A DNA stretch of 15,261 nt from Rickettsiales bacterium (lineage in GTDB: Bacteria; Pseudomonadota; Alphaproteobacteria; Rs-D84; CACZYB01): assembly GCA_031288035.1 (NCBI GenBank), contig JAITSG010000018.1, forward strand, positions 1 to 15,261, read 5' to 3'. A model generated the notes under the pieces. That model ran no database searches. It worked only from the letters and a program-made list of their open reading frames with translations, and had not been told where the DNA came from. Shown here piece after piece: positions 1 through 6,990 of the stretch (its first letter is position 1; each line of letters begins with the position of its first letter). A program made the translations under genes and the position numbers.

Positions 1-182
1 GTCGAACCTATGCCAGACGTGCTATATCCAGCACCCAGGGTGCTGCATGCTATCGCGCTCACGCTCCCCTCAGGACAGTAATAATCCTTCGGACACACCA
101 AGCACGACGCCGAACGGGCGCCGGAGGAAATTATTCCGAATGTCAATAAAATAAAAAGGCGGATTCCGCGCTGCAATATCAT
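1..182 (-). CDS. Cysteine-rich secreted protein, N-terminal part (cut by window edge)
   Basis: Sixty codons are visible from an ATG at 180-182 to the window edge, with no stop. The start is supported by GGGAGAG seven bases upstream and by the promoter and leader described separately. Residues 1-26 look like a signal peptide: MILQRGIR followed by the hydrophobic run LFILLTFGIISSGARSA. The mature part begins with cysteines in the pattern CLVCP, YYCPEG, ACSTLGAGYS. This resembles the start of cysteine-rich extracellular repeats of the GCC2/GCC3 or EGF-like type, where Cys-x-x-Cys-Pro and Gly-x-Tyr-Ser motifs recur. An extracytoplasmic, disulfide-bonded surface protein is inferred. The function is unknown, and too little is visible to name a family firmly. 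Confidence 0.7.
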   Translation of the reverse strand, partial: MILQRGIRLFILLTFGIISSGARSASCLVCPKDYYCPEGSVSAIACSTLGAGYSTSGIGS

Positions 183-187
183 ATTAT

Positions 188-357
188 CTCTCCCGGCCAA
201 ATGATGCCGGGGAGTTAGTAAATCATAAAAGGATGACCCCTTTGGCCTTTAAGGTAAAACCCTTGAACATACGCCAAAGGCTCCCCGACGGGGAGAACGG
301 CGCATCGAAGCGCCAGTCCTTTTACGAGCTTACTAAGGCCCGAGCCATCGTATGGCT
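188..357 (-). promoter_or_regulatory. Structured 5' leader with Shine-Dalgarno-sequestering hairpin (riboswitch-like, unknown class)
   Basis: The predicted transcript from ~357 folds extensively. A 5' hairpin pairs 343-348 with 352-357. A long-range closing stem pairs 330-336 with 215-221 (7 bp) and 317-324 with 226-233 (8 bp), separated by a small internal loop. Inside it are three arms: 299-303/310-314, 281-286/290-295, and 273-280/239-246 with an inner 4-bp stem 261-264/251-254. Directly abutting the closing stem, 210-214 pairs with 190-194 and 207-208 with 195-196, burying the GGAG of the downstream gene. TTTGGCC in that last hairpin (195-201) can instead pair with GGCCAAA at 241-247, which would dissolve both the third arm and the top of the SD hairpin. 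This is a plausible two-state switch. I matched it to no known riboswitch class. Confidence 0.6.
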
Positions 358-363
358 GAACAA

Positions 364-391
364 ATTATAGCAGACCGGCGGGAAAATGCAA
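364..391 (-). promoter_or_regulatory. Sigma-70-type promoter for the leader and Cys-rich gene
   Basis: On the minus strand there is a -35 TTGCAT (386-391), a 16-nt spacer, and a consensus -10 TATAAT (364-369). The expected start of transcription is near 357, exactly at the first leader hairpin. The -35 directly abuts the stop codon of the upstream gene (392-394). Confidence 0.7.
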
Positions 392-748
392 CTATTTACC
401 CCAGGGCTTGAGGTTGAAGGACGCGACCAACGGATCGGAAGATTCCACCTTAATCGACAGGCTCTCATCCTCGCGCCTGAACGAAATCCACGTTTCCGTG
501 CTAGCGACCCGCTTCCACCCGAGGGACGGCATGGCGCGGGCGTAGAAAGATATGAACTCGCGCGCGGAAACCTCGCTCGAGCTTACGAACTGCTCTATTA
601 TCCTCACGTCGTCCGTGTCGAACGACATGGCTTCCTCCTCCCTCAGGCCGTCCATAAGGGGTATGTCCTCGAACGCGCTCAAGAACTCGGCCGCCGGGGC
701 GGCGGTGGAAAAAAACGCGGACAATATAAAGACGAGCCATTTCATCAT
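392..748 (-). CDS. Small periplasmic protein following dotG
   Basis: This encodes 118 aa with a clear N-terminal signal peptide (MMKWLVFILSAFFSTAAPAA). The mature part contains FEDIPLMDGL, a variable middle, then FYARAMPSLGW and a FRREDESLSIKVE strand pattern. This arrangement (an 'IPLM-GL' segment, then FY-x(4)-P-x-LGW, then a short beta-rich tail) is, from memory, typical of a small uncharacterised alphaproteobacterial family, but I cannot name it. Its ATG overlaps the dotG stop as ATGA, so it is translationally coupled to the secretion genes and is probably the last cistron of that operon. A role as a periplasmic accessory of the secretion complex is inference from position only. Confidence 0.8.
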   Translation of the reverse strand: MMKWLVFILSAFFSTAAPAAEFLSAFEDIPLMDGLREEEAMSFDTDDVRIIEQFVSSSEVSAREFISFYARAMPSLGWKRVASTETWISFRREDESLSIKVESSDPLVASFNLKPWGK

Positions 749-2922
749 TCCTCGGCCTCCGCCGCGCCGGTTACCATCTCGTCCTTGCTTCCTATCTTGA
801 GCATGACGTCGCTGTGCAGATAGACCTGTATCCTAGTGCCCGCGGGAACCGTGAACGGAATGCGCTGCTTGGCGCTTTCCTGCGCCATCTTCTGCATCAC
901 CGTCTTCCAATTCTGCTGTATCTCCATCTTCATCTTGTCCTTAGCGGTAAGGGTCAGCGCAGTCTGCTCGTCGTCCAAATCGAACCCGTACCCCTCGGCC
1001 CCGTCCTCTTCGCCGTCGGCGCCGAGGAGCCCCTCCATGTCGTCCACGACCTGGTACGAGCCGTCGGTGCGGCGCGCACGCGTCACCATGTTGGAAGTCG
1101 TGGGAAACAGCATCTCCATCGCCACCGGCAGGGCCGAGTACATCAGCGGACGGAGGAACATGTTCTTCATGTATTCGGTGTCGTTCTTGCCCGCTATGCC
1201 AAGCCGCCCCTGCGCGTCGGCGGAATACGCGCCTATCTCCTCCAGGTTGAACTCCGCACCGTCCGGGCGGATGAGCCGCTCCCAGTTGACGGTTATCTTC
1301 GCTATAGACTGCGTCGCCTCGCCTGCGGATGTGATGTCGCTGGAACCTATTAGCATGGAGCCGGTCGGTATCACTATCGTGCGGCCGTCGCCGCCGTACA
1401 CGTTCCTTTCGACCGTGGCTATCGCGTCATGATCCGCGTCGCCATTAAGGTCGGAAATGAACAGAGGACGGGTAAGCACCGCGGGTATCGGCTTGCTCTG
1501 GCGCAGGACGTAGCGCTCGTCCTTCGGGTCGGTGGAAATCTTAGACGGGTCGTCTATCGTGAACGGAACGAACGACAGCCTCTTCTTCGTAAGTATGCCG
1601 AGGGAATCCTCTATCTTCGGATCGGAATTGGCCTCGCTCGGCCCGCCGACGTCGCCGGACTTCGCGGCCGCGCGATTCTCGGCGACCTCCTCGGGATCCG
1701 GATTCCACGTGTCCGCGTCGATTATCCGCGCTATCTCACGAAGCTGGGGCAGCTCTGTCTCTATCCTCGCCTCCTCGCTCTTCTGGGAATCCATGACCGC
1801 GCCGCGGCCAAGGACGCGCCCGGTCCCCGATTCGACGACCGTTCCGTCGTCCATAAGGGTCCCGATAAGCTTGGAGCAATTAGGCGAGAAAACCTCCTTG
1901 GTCCCCTGCGCCCATCCGATGAACACGCCGGAAAAGTCGTACGCCTTGCTGGCATATTTCTTGCAATCGTCGGGGAACACGGTGCGTGGCTTGGCCGCGG
2001 CGCCGCCAGCCGCGCCGGCCTTGCCAGCCGCCGCATCGCCCTTGCCGCCGCCGGCCGCGACAGCCTTGCCGGCCGCCGCGCCGACGCTGGACGCATTAGG
2101 GGAAGCCCGGGCGGCTGGAGCGCTTTCTTCATCATCCCCCCCTTCGTCCTCCTCCTCCTCGTCCTCCCCATCCGCCTCTTCGGAATCATCGTAATCGCCG
2201 GACGCAGATGCGGGCGGCGAGAGAGTCGCCGCGGCCATAACCGGCACTTCTTCCTTCGGCTCGGCGGCCTGGGCTGGCTGCGTCTTCGCGTCCTCGGCAT
2301 TCGGCACGCCCTCGAGCTCCAGCGGAATCCTGAAATCGCCATCGCGGGCGACGTTGCCCGGCGCGGTTATGTCGGTGTACTTTATGTTTATGAACATCTC
2401 GCTCTTGCCCGGGGATTTCGGAGAATAAGACAGGCTTACCGTACAGCCGGTTTCCGGCTTTATGCTGTCCTCGTCCGAACAGTTGTCCGACAGGACGAGG
2501 CCCTCGACTTCGTTGGAAAGGCTTACGTCCAAGACCTTTATCGGAGCGTTCGCAACCGACACGTGGGCCGAGTTCTTGTCCTCGCCCCCGACCTTGACGC
2601 CGCTTATGACCAATTTCGCCGGATTGACCGATATCTCGGGCTTTATGTGGTCGAACGAGCCGCCGGGCGCAGGCACGCCATCGCCGGACGGGACGGACAC
2701 CTCCCTTATGGAGCTCGGCGGCTTGAGGTTCGCGACGTCGCCCCCTATACCCTTGTTGCGCATGACCAGAACCGCGCCGACGACGAACGTGCCGAACATG
2801 ATGAACGCGACGATGGCGAGCAGTATGTTGGTGCGGCGGGTGCGGATGTCGGATGCGCTTTTCTTGTCGTCCGGGAGAATCGCGCCCGTCTCCTGGCCTT
2901 GAGTCTTTTTAGAATCGGCCAT
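745..2922 (-). CDS. dotG: DotG/IcmE-like VirB10/TrbI family secretion channel protein
   Basis: This encodes 725 aa from the ATG at 2920-2922, preceded by AGGGGG. A longer upstream start would overlap dotH and lacks support. Residues ~31-54 form one membrane segment after a basic N-terminus, as expected for an inner-membrane-anchored VirB10-type protein. A beta-sandwich-like domain follows (~90-190; GCTVSLSYSPKSPGKSEMFI resembles ASH/choice-of-anchor folds). Next come a strongly acidic Asp/Glu stretch, an Ala/Gly-rich linker, and a small Cys-containing domain. The C-terminal third has TrbI/VirB10 features: VLTRPLFISDLNGD, AIATVERNVYGG, VIPTGSMLIG and TVNWERLIRPDG. Known members bridge the inner and outer membranes as the core of a type IV secretion system. 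It lies 8 nt after dotH, the same order as icmK-icmE in Legionella. No other Dot/Icm genes are in the window. Confidence 0.8.
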   Translation of the reverse strand: MADSKKTQGQETGAILPDDKKSASDIRTRRTNILLAIVAFIMFGTFVVGAVLVMRNKGIGGDVANLKPPSSIREVSVPSGDGVPAPGGSFDHIKPEISVNPAKLVISGVKVGGEDKNSAHVSVANAPIKVLDVSLSNEVEGLVLSDNCSDEDSIKPETGCTVSLSYSPKSPGKSEMFINIKYTDITAPGNVARDGDFRIPLELEGVPNAEDAKTQPAQAAEPKEEVPVMAAATLSPPASASGDYDDSEEADGEDEEEEDEGGDDEESAPAARASPNASSVGAAAGKAVAAGGGKGDAAAGKAGAAGGAAAKPRTVFPDDCKKYASKAYDFSGVFIGWAQGTKEVFSPNCSKLIGTLMDDGTVVESGTGRVLGRGAVMDSQKSEEARIETELPQLREIARIIDADTWNPDPEEVAENRAAAKSGDVGGPSEANSDPKIEDSLGILTKKRLSFVPFTIDDPSKISTDPKDERYVLRQSKPIPAVLTRPLFISDLNGDADHDAIATVERNVYGGDGRTIVIPTGSMLIGSSDITSAGEATQSIAKITVNWERLIRPDGAEFNLEEIGAYSADAQGRLGIAGKNDTEYMKNMFLRPLMYSALPVAMEMLFPTTSNMVTRARRTDGSYQVVDDMEGLLGADGEEDGAEGYGFDLDDEQTALTLTAKDKMKMEIQQNWKTVMQKMAQESAKQRIPFTVPAGTRIQVYLHSDVMLKIGSKDEMVTGAAEAEE

Positions 2923-2930
2923 GGCGCCCC

Positions 2931-4502
2931 CTATTGCGTCCGCACGACCGCGCAAGGCACGCGCGTCATGGACAGCTTGCTGCAGACCTCGTTCGCCACC
3001 TCTATCTGCGTGAAAGGACCTATGCGCAGGCGATAGAACTCGCCTCCGTAATAGCGCTGCTGGCCAAGCTCGTCAACTCCGCTGGTCTCGACAGAATAGA
3101 ACGGCGTGTATTCGTCGAGCCAAGGAAGCTTTTCGGTGAGCTCGAGCCACTTCTGCTCTATCTCGACCACGGACTTGCCCTGGAATATCTCGACCGAAAC
3201 CTTGCTCTCGCTCTGCTTGACCAAGGGCACGTAGTGGTTCGGCAGTATCGAGCCAGAGGTACGGCCCGTCGCCTTCGGGTTGGCCATAGCGTCGGTCGAG
3301 GCCGAAGGAGAGGCCGCCGGCGCGGAAGACTGCTGGGACATGGGCAGGTATGCACCCACCCCGGCCATGCCGGGGACGTATCCGCCCGCGACGCCGCCCA
3401 TGTATCCGCCGGCCGCGGCGCCCGCGCTGTACCCGCCGCCATAGCCGCCGTATCCGGACGGAGCCGAGCCGCCGTACACGGCGCCGTATCCGCCCGTTGG
3501 AACGCCGCTGGCCGCGGAGGTTCCGGCCGCGCCGCCGATGGAGCCGGCGACAGCGATAAGCTCCTGCGGCGGAGGCGGGTTGGACAGAAGGTACGGCTTC
3601 GACCTAAGCTTTATGCAGACGAGCCTGCCGCCGGAGCGCAGGACTATGTCGCCTATGGCCTCCACGACCAGAAGCCTCGACTGCGGCCCCTCGGTCCTGA
3701 AACCGACCGGGCTTTCGCCGTCCTCGACCAGTATCGAAACCGCGGGGCGCTGGTTCATGTTCAGCGCCTTCTCGCCGAAGTCTATGTACGTGAAAACCTG
3801 GTCGCGCCACACGCGTTCCGGCGCGATGACATAGTCGTCGGGATTGGGCACGAACACGTCGAGGTCGAACCTGAATTCGGTCGGGTCGACGGGAATGTTC
3901 TTTATCCAGCCGAAATCCTCGCCCTCCCAGTCGTTGTCGCCCGTCTCCTTGAAGCTCTTGCCGCCCATCATGGACTTCATGGGGCCTGCCGGAGCGCCGC
4001 CGCCGGCATCCGCGCCCGCGGCGCCGGATCCCTTCTTGAACCGTATCGGAACCGCCACGTCGATTATGGAGGAGGTTATCTTGTCCGTCGTGAACGGCTC
4101 GGACTTAAGATAGAACACGTACTTGTTCCCGGAATTGCCGAATATGAACAGGTTCGTGTCGGCCATGGCGCGGCCGTCGACCGGAGAAATCATGAACGTG
4201 TTCTTTTCGACCGGACGGCCGTCGAAGAAATCCTTGTCCCCGACATAGGCGTCCTTTATCGTCTCCCATTCTGGAAAATTGATTATGGTCAGCATGCCGT
4301 CGCGGAGCTTCAGCGGCATTATCTGGCCCGGCTCCCACTGTATCTTCTGGTATCCCGGCTTGCTCTGCCCGTCGCCTATGTTCTGGAGCGGATTGTCCCA
4401 GGCGGACTGCGTTCCGAAGCCTACGCCGGGGTTGGGCACGTCCTGCGCGAAAACACCGAGCGACAGCAAGGCAATCACCATAAAGCAGGCAAGTTTTCTC
4501 AT
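2931..4502 (-). CDS. dotH: DotH/IcmK-like (VirB9-type) secretion protein with C-terminal SPOR-like domain
   Basis: This encodes 523 aa from the ATG at 4500-4502, chosen because AGAGGA lies 6-7 nt upstream and a signal peptide follows (MRKLACFMVIALLSLGVFA). A longer ORF start lacks both. The N-terminal half (~40-170) is beta-rich with VirB9/DotH-like segments (IMPLKLRDGMLTIINFPEWE, FMISPVDGRAMADTNLFIFG). A second beta domain follows, then a flexible Gly/Tyr/Pro/Ala-rich linker (~345-410). The end (~490-523) reads FYRLRIGPFTQIEVANEVCS and on to VVRTQ. This is the pattern of a SPOR peptidoglycan-binding repeat (YRLRIGPF, helix, final beta strand). DotH proteins sit in the periplasmic/outer-membrane core complex. 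A SPOR-like tail would tether that core to septal or denuded peptidoglycan; this role is inference. Confidence 0.7.
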   Translation of the reverse strand: MRKLACFMVIALLSLGVFAQDVPNPGVGFGTQSAWDNPLQNIGDGQSKPGYQKIQWEPGQIMPLKLRDGMLTIINFPEWETIKDAYVGDKDFFDGRPVEKNTFMISPVDGRAMADTNLFIFGNSGNKYVFYLKSEPFTTDKITSSIIDVAVPIRFKKGSGAAGADAGGGAPAGPMKSMMGGKSFKETGDNDWEGEDFGWIKNIPVDPTEFRFDLDVFVPNPDDYVIAPERVWRDQVFTYIDFGEKALNMNQRPAVSILVEDGESPVGFRTEGPQSRLLVVEAIGDIVLRSGGRLVCIKLRSKPYLLSNPPPPQELIAVAGSIGGAAGTSAASGVPTGGYGAVYGGSAPSGYGGYGGGYSAGAAAGGYMGGVAGGYVPGMAGVGAYLPMSQQSSAPAASPSASTDAMANPKATGRTSGSILPNHYVPLVKQSESKVSVEIFQGKSVVEIEQKWLELTEKLPWLDEYTPFYSVETSGVDELGQQRYYGGEFYRLRIGPFTQIEVANEVCSKLSMTRVPCAVVRTQ

Positions 4503-4522
4503 GTTTCTTTCCTCTTTCTTAA

Positions 4523-4551
4523 AGTATGCACACAAAAACGGCAAAAGACAA
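4523..4551 (-). promoter_or_regulatory. Possible promoter for the dotH-dotG operon
   Basis: On the minus strand there is TTGTCT (4546-4551), 17 nt, then CATACT (4523-4528). Each hexamer matches consensus at four of six positions. The predicted start lies just upstream of the dotH ribosome binding site. A TTGACT slightly further upstream is too distant from this -10. Confidence 0.4.
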
Positions 4552-4561
4552 GTCAAATCTT

Positions 4562-4584
4562 AAAAAACGCCGGACAACTTCCGG
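4562..4584 (-). terminator. Possible Rho-independent terminator after nth
   Basis: On the minus strand CCGGA (4580-4584) pairs with TCCGG (4570-4574) around a 5-nt loop. CG and six T (4562-4567) follow. The stem is short (5 bp). It lies ~130 nt past the nth stop and before the dotH promoter, a sensible place to separate the two operons. Confidence 0.45.
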
Positions 4585-4715
4585 GTATGAACACGCGCTT
4601 GAAAATGCGCCGGAAAGCGGAATTACCTATAGGCGATACGGAATCATCCATTTCGACGGAAAGGCCAAGGCCTCCAACCTTGCGACGATGCGTCAACGCT
4701 ATATGTTTTTGACAT

Positions 4716-5360
4716 TTATTCATGAGAGGATTTGTAATAGCGGCACAATTTCTTAAGCCCGCACGGGACGCAATCCGGCCTTTTCGCCTTGCAATGATAG
4801 CGGCCGAACAGCACGAGCCAGTTGCTCACGTACGGCTTCTTGTCCCGCGGGGTCAAGCGCTCGAGAGAGGCCTCGACCTCCAGCGGCCCGGAAGTTTCGC
4901 GCGGGGCGAAACCCAGCCTTTGCGATAGCCGGAGGACGTGCGTGTCCACGCCGATAGTCGGCGCGCCGGCCATCTCGTTCATTATCACGTTCGCGGACTT
5001 GCGCCCTATGCCGGGCAGGGTTTCCAAAACGTCCCGGCCGAGCGGAAGCTCGCCCTTGAAATCCTTTACAAGTCTCTCGCTCAGCGCAAGGATGCTTTTC
5101 GCCTTGTTGTTGTAGAAGTTGATGCTTCTTATCCGCTCCCTTATCCCGTCCAATCCAAGAGCGACCATCTTTTCCGGCGTGTCGGCAATGGCGAAAAGGC
5201 CGGGCGCGGCCCTGTTCACGCCCTTGTCCGTCATCTGAGCCGACAGTATGACCGCGACCGCGAACGTGAACGGGTTGGCGTAATAGAGCTCGGTCGCGCG
5301 ACGGCCGATAAGGCCCTCCAGATATTCGAGAACGCGGCAGAAATTCGCCCGGCTTATCAT
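4716..5360 (-). CDS. nth: Endonuclease III (DNA glycosylase/AP lyase)
   Basis: This encodes 214 aa, normal for the family. It removes oxidised pyrimidines and cleaves the abasic site in base-excision repair. The helix-hairpin-helix LPGIGRKSA (115-123) contains the Schiff-base lysine K121. The GVDTHVLRLSQRLG segment contains the catalytic aspartate D139. The C-terminus carries the iron-sulfur cluster motif C190-x6-C197-x2-C200-x5-C206. The ATG immediately follows the TGA of the small upstream gene (TGAATG, no gap), so translation is coupled within the operon that starts at 6853. All key residues are present, so it should be active. Its company with surface-lipoprotein genes is unusual. Confidence 0.97.
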   Translation of the reverse strand: MISRANFCRVLEYLEGLIGRRATELYYANPFTFAVAVILSAQMTDKGVNRAAPGLFAIADTPEKMVALGLDGIRERIRSINFYNNKAKSILALSERLVKDFKGELPLGRDVLETLPGIGRKSANVIMNEMAGAPTIGVDTHVLRLSQRLGFAPRETSGPLEVEASLERLTPRDKKPYVSNWLVLFGRYHCKAKRPDCVPCGLKKLCRYYKSSHE

Positions 5361-5627
5361 TCAATCCACGCTGGTGCCCTTGATAAGCGGCTCACGCCTC
5401 CTGGACGGCGCGGAATCGGGCTTGGCCTCCGGAGCCGCCGCCGCGGACGCGCCTTTCGAAGCGGATTGCGACTTGCGGCCCGAACCGGACGGCTTCGCGG
5501 CGGCGGACGAGCGGCGCCTGGCCGCGCTGCCGGAAGACGGCGCACCGAGGCGGCGTTCGGATTCAACAGCTCCGACGCCGGCAGCGACGGCAAAAACGAA
5601 CAGAACCGGCATGGCATCGCGCATCAT
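5361..5627 (-). CDS. Small secreted Ser/Ala/Arg-rich protein
   Basis: This encodes 88 aa. It starts MMRDAMPVLFVFAVAAGVGA, a plausible signal peptide; ATG at 5622-5624 is an alternative start. The rest is low-complexity, rich in Ser, Ala, Arg, Lys and Pro, without recognisable domains. The start overlaps the upstream lipoprotein stop (TAATG) and the end abuts nth, which supports its being a real coupled cistron. The basic Ser/Ala/Arg composition resembles the linker of the phase-variable candidate at 10196-11093. The function is unknown. A competing ORF in another frame over the same bases has no signal peptide. Confidence 0.6.
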   Translation of the reverse strand: MMRDAMPVLFVFAVAAGVGAVESERRLGAPSSGSAARRRSSAAAKPSGSGRKSQSASKGASAAAAPEAKPDSAPSRRREPLIKGTSVD

Positions 5628-6853
5628 TATTTCTTCGCTCCGTACGCCCCGATTATGGAGGTCAGCAGGCCGACGGCCTCGTGCTTATACGCGAATCCGC
5701 CCACGACCTCGCTCGGCGAGCCGTCCTTGCCGTAGAACTTGGCCTCGAACTCGCCCTTGCCGCCGGAGAACGCATCGAATCCGGCAAGCGAGCCGGCTAT
5801 ATTCACAACCTTATCGGACTTGAACGTCATGGTCAGCGGAGGAGCCTCGCTGGAACCGGCGACGCCGAGCTCGAGGACAAGCTTGTCGCGGCCGCGGTTC
5901 ATGGGATGGAACTCGTACTCCGCGGTGCCGCTGAGATCCGCGGAAACCGGCGCTATTATATAGCTTCCGTTATTGCTGAAGTCCGTGACGAAGAGCTTCT
6001 GCTCCTGCACTATGCCGCCGAGGGCGCGGCCACGGAACTTGAACGACGCCGCCGACTTGCCGGCCGCTATCTTCTGGTCGGTGATACGGAATTCCTCGTT
6101 CCCCCATGTGAACTGGCTGTATTCCAGCGTCGAGCCGTCGTGGAGCTTGGCCGACGCATATCCGTCGCGCTTCATGTTGTCGACGTTGCAGCCGCTATCA
6201 GCGACGCAGGCGTCGAACGCGCTCTTATCCTGGACAGCCGTTGCGAGCCTGAGCAAGTCCCAATACGTAGTGTCGCCGGGGTTATGCGCGCTCTCAACAT
6301 CTAGCGCGACATAGCCGAAGCGCGCGTATTTCAAATCCTCGTCCTTCTCGACCGTGTTCGGGTCGTTCAAGTCGCCCAAGACTATGCGGCCGGTAACTCG
6401 CTCTATCACCGCGCTCTTTTGGACGCCGGCGATTATTTCCGTATCTTTCACGCGGTTTCCGTCGGCATCGTACGCGGAGCCGTTCGGGCCCTTGAACGAC
6501 GGCGCGAGGCCGAGGCCGTCAGACGCGACGCCATCCTTTGTAACGCCTATGCGCGCCAACGTCTTCGCATTGCTGGACGTAGCCGTGCCGACCACATCTT
6601 TAAGATCGGCGAAAAAACTGCCGTAGTCCGCTCCAAGATCCACGGTGAGCTTCTTGTTCTTGAAATCCGTGGCGCCGCCGGTTATCTCGGGGCTGACCGA
6701 CGGGGCAAAATCCTTGCTTATGCTCGCGACCGCGGCAGAGCCGGCGCGGGCCGTCGTGCGGCGGCTGGAGTTTCCGGCGCCTATTGTCGATCCACCCTCA
6801 GAGGCGCATGCCGACAGCGTCGCAAGAAACACTACACAAAACGATCTTTTCAT
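5627..6853 (-). CDS. Lipoprotein with TbpB-like C-terminal beta-barrel
   Basis: This encodes 408 aa, with strong SD TGGAGG five nt before the ATG. The signal peptide ends in lipobox LSAC, lipidated at C16. A Ser/Gly/Arg linker follows, then beta-rich sequence throughout. The final ~60 residues carry GSLAGFDAF, GEFEAKFYGKDGSPSEVVGG and a terminal SIIGAYGAKK. FYG-x-x-(A/S)-x-EV-GG-F is the hallmark of the barrel found in transferrin-binding protein B, factor H binding protein and related surface lipoproteins. Ligand and exact role are unknown; binding or solute capture at the surface is inference. It is a paralogue of the next upstream gene and is first in an operon with a small secreted protein and nth. 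Confidence 0.8.
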   Translation of the reverse strand: MKRSFCVVFLATLSACASEGGSTIGAGNSSRRTTARAGSAAVASISKDFAPSVSPEITGGATDFKNKKLTVDLGADYGSFFADLKDVVGTATSSNAKTLARIGVTKDGVASDGLGLAPSFKGPNGSAYDADGNRVKDTEIIAGVQKSAVIERVTGRIVLGDLNDPNTVEKDEDLKYARFGYVALDVESAHNPGDTTYWDLLRLATAVQDKSAFDACVADSGCNVDNMKRDGYASAKLHDGSTLEYSQFTWGNEEFRITDQKIAAGKSAASFKFRGRALGGIVQEQKLFVTDFSNNGSYIIAPVSADLSGTAEYEFHPMNRGRDKLVLELGVAGSSEAPPLTMTFKSDKVVNIAGSLAGFDAFSGGKGEFEAKFYGKDGSPSEVVGGFAYKHEAVGLLTSIIGAYGAKK

Positions 6854-6900
6854 TACAACCTCCAGTTATTACCTTTCATTAAATTATAGGAGCTTTTATA

Positions 6901-6929
6901 ATATTACAGGAATAAAAGGATGAATGCAA
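6901..6929 (-). promoter_or_regulatory. Promoter of the lipoprotein-nth operon
   Basis: On the minus strand: TTGCAT (6924-6929), 17 nt, TAATAT (6901-6906). A TATAAT at 6883-6888 further downstream has a poor -35 and is less likely. Confidence 0.65.
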
Positions 6930-6990
6930 GCGCATATTGAAGCCCCGGCGCAAAATCCCCGGAAACCAGCGGCCTTGACGCGGGCGCCCG

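Noticed and set aside
188..357. Known riboswitch class (cobalamin, TPP, FMN, glycine, lysine, guanidine, Moco)
   Set aside because: None of the conserved boxes I know for these classes is present; kept as an unknown structured leader.
1429..3036. Long plus-strand open frame (535 codons) opposite dotG
   Set aside because: Composition is that of reversed GC-rich coding sequence; no start signal or domain is seen.
2934..4712. Very long plus-strand open frame (592 codons) opposite dotH
   Set aside because: It is an antisense shadow: the product is Arg/His/Ala-rich without domains, and the minus-strand gene has a signal peptide, ribosome binding site and family motifs.
5357..5617. Alternative minus-strand frame over the small secreted gene
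   Set aside because: It lacks a signal peptide, and its start lacks the coupled TAATG junction that the chosen frame has.
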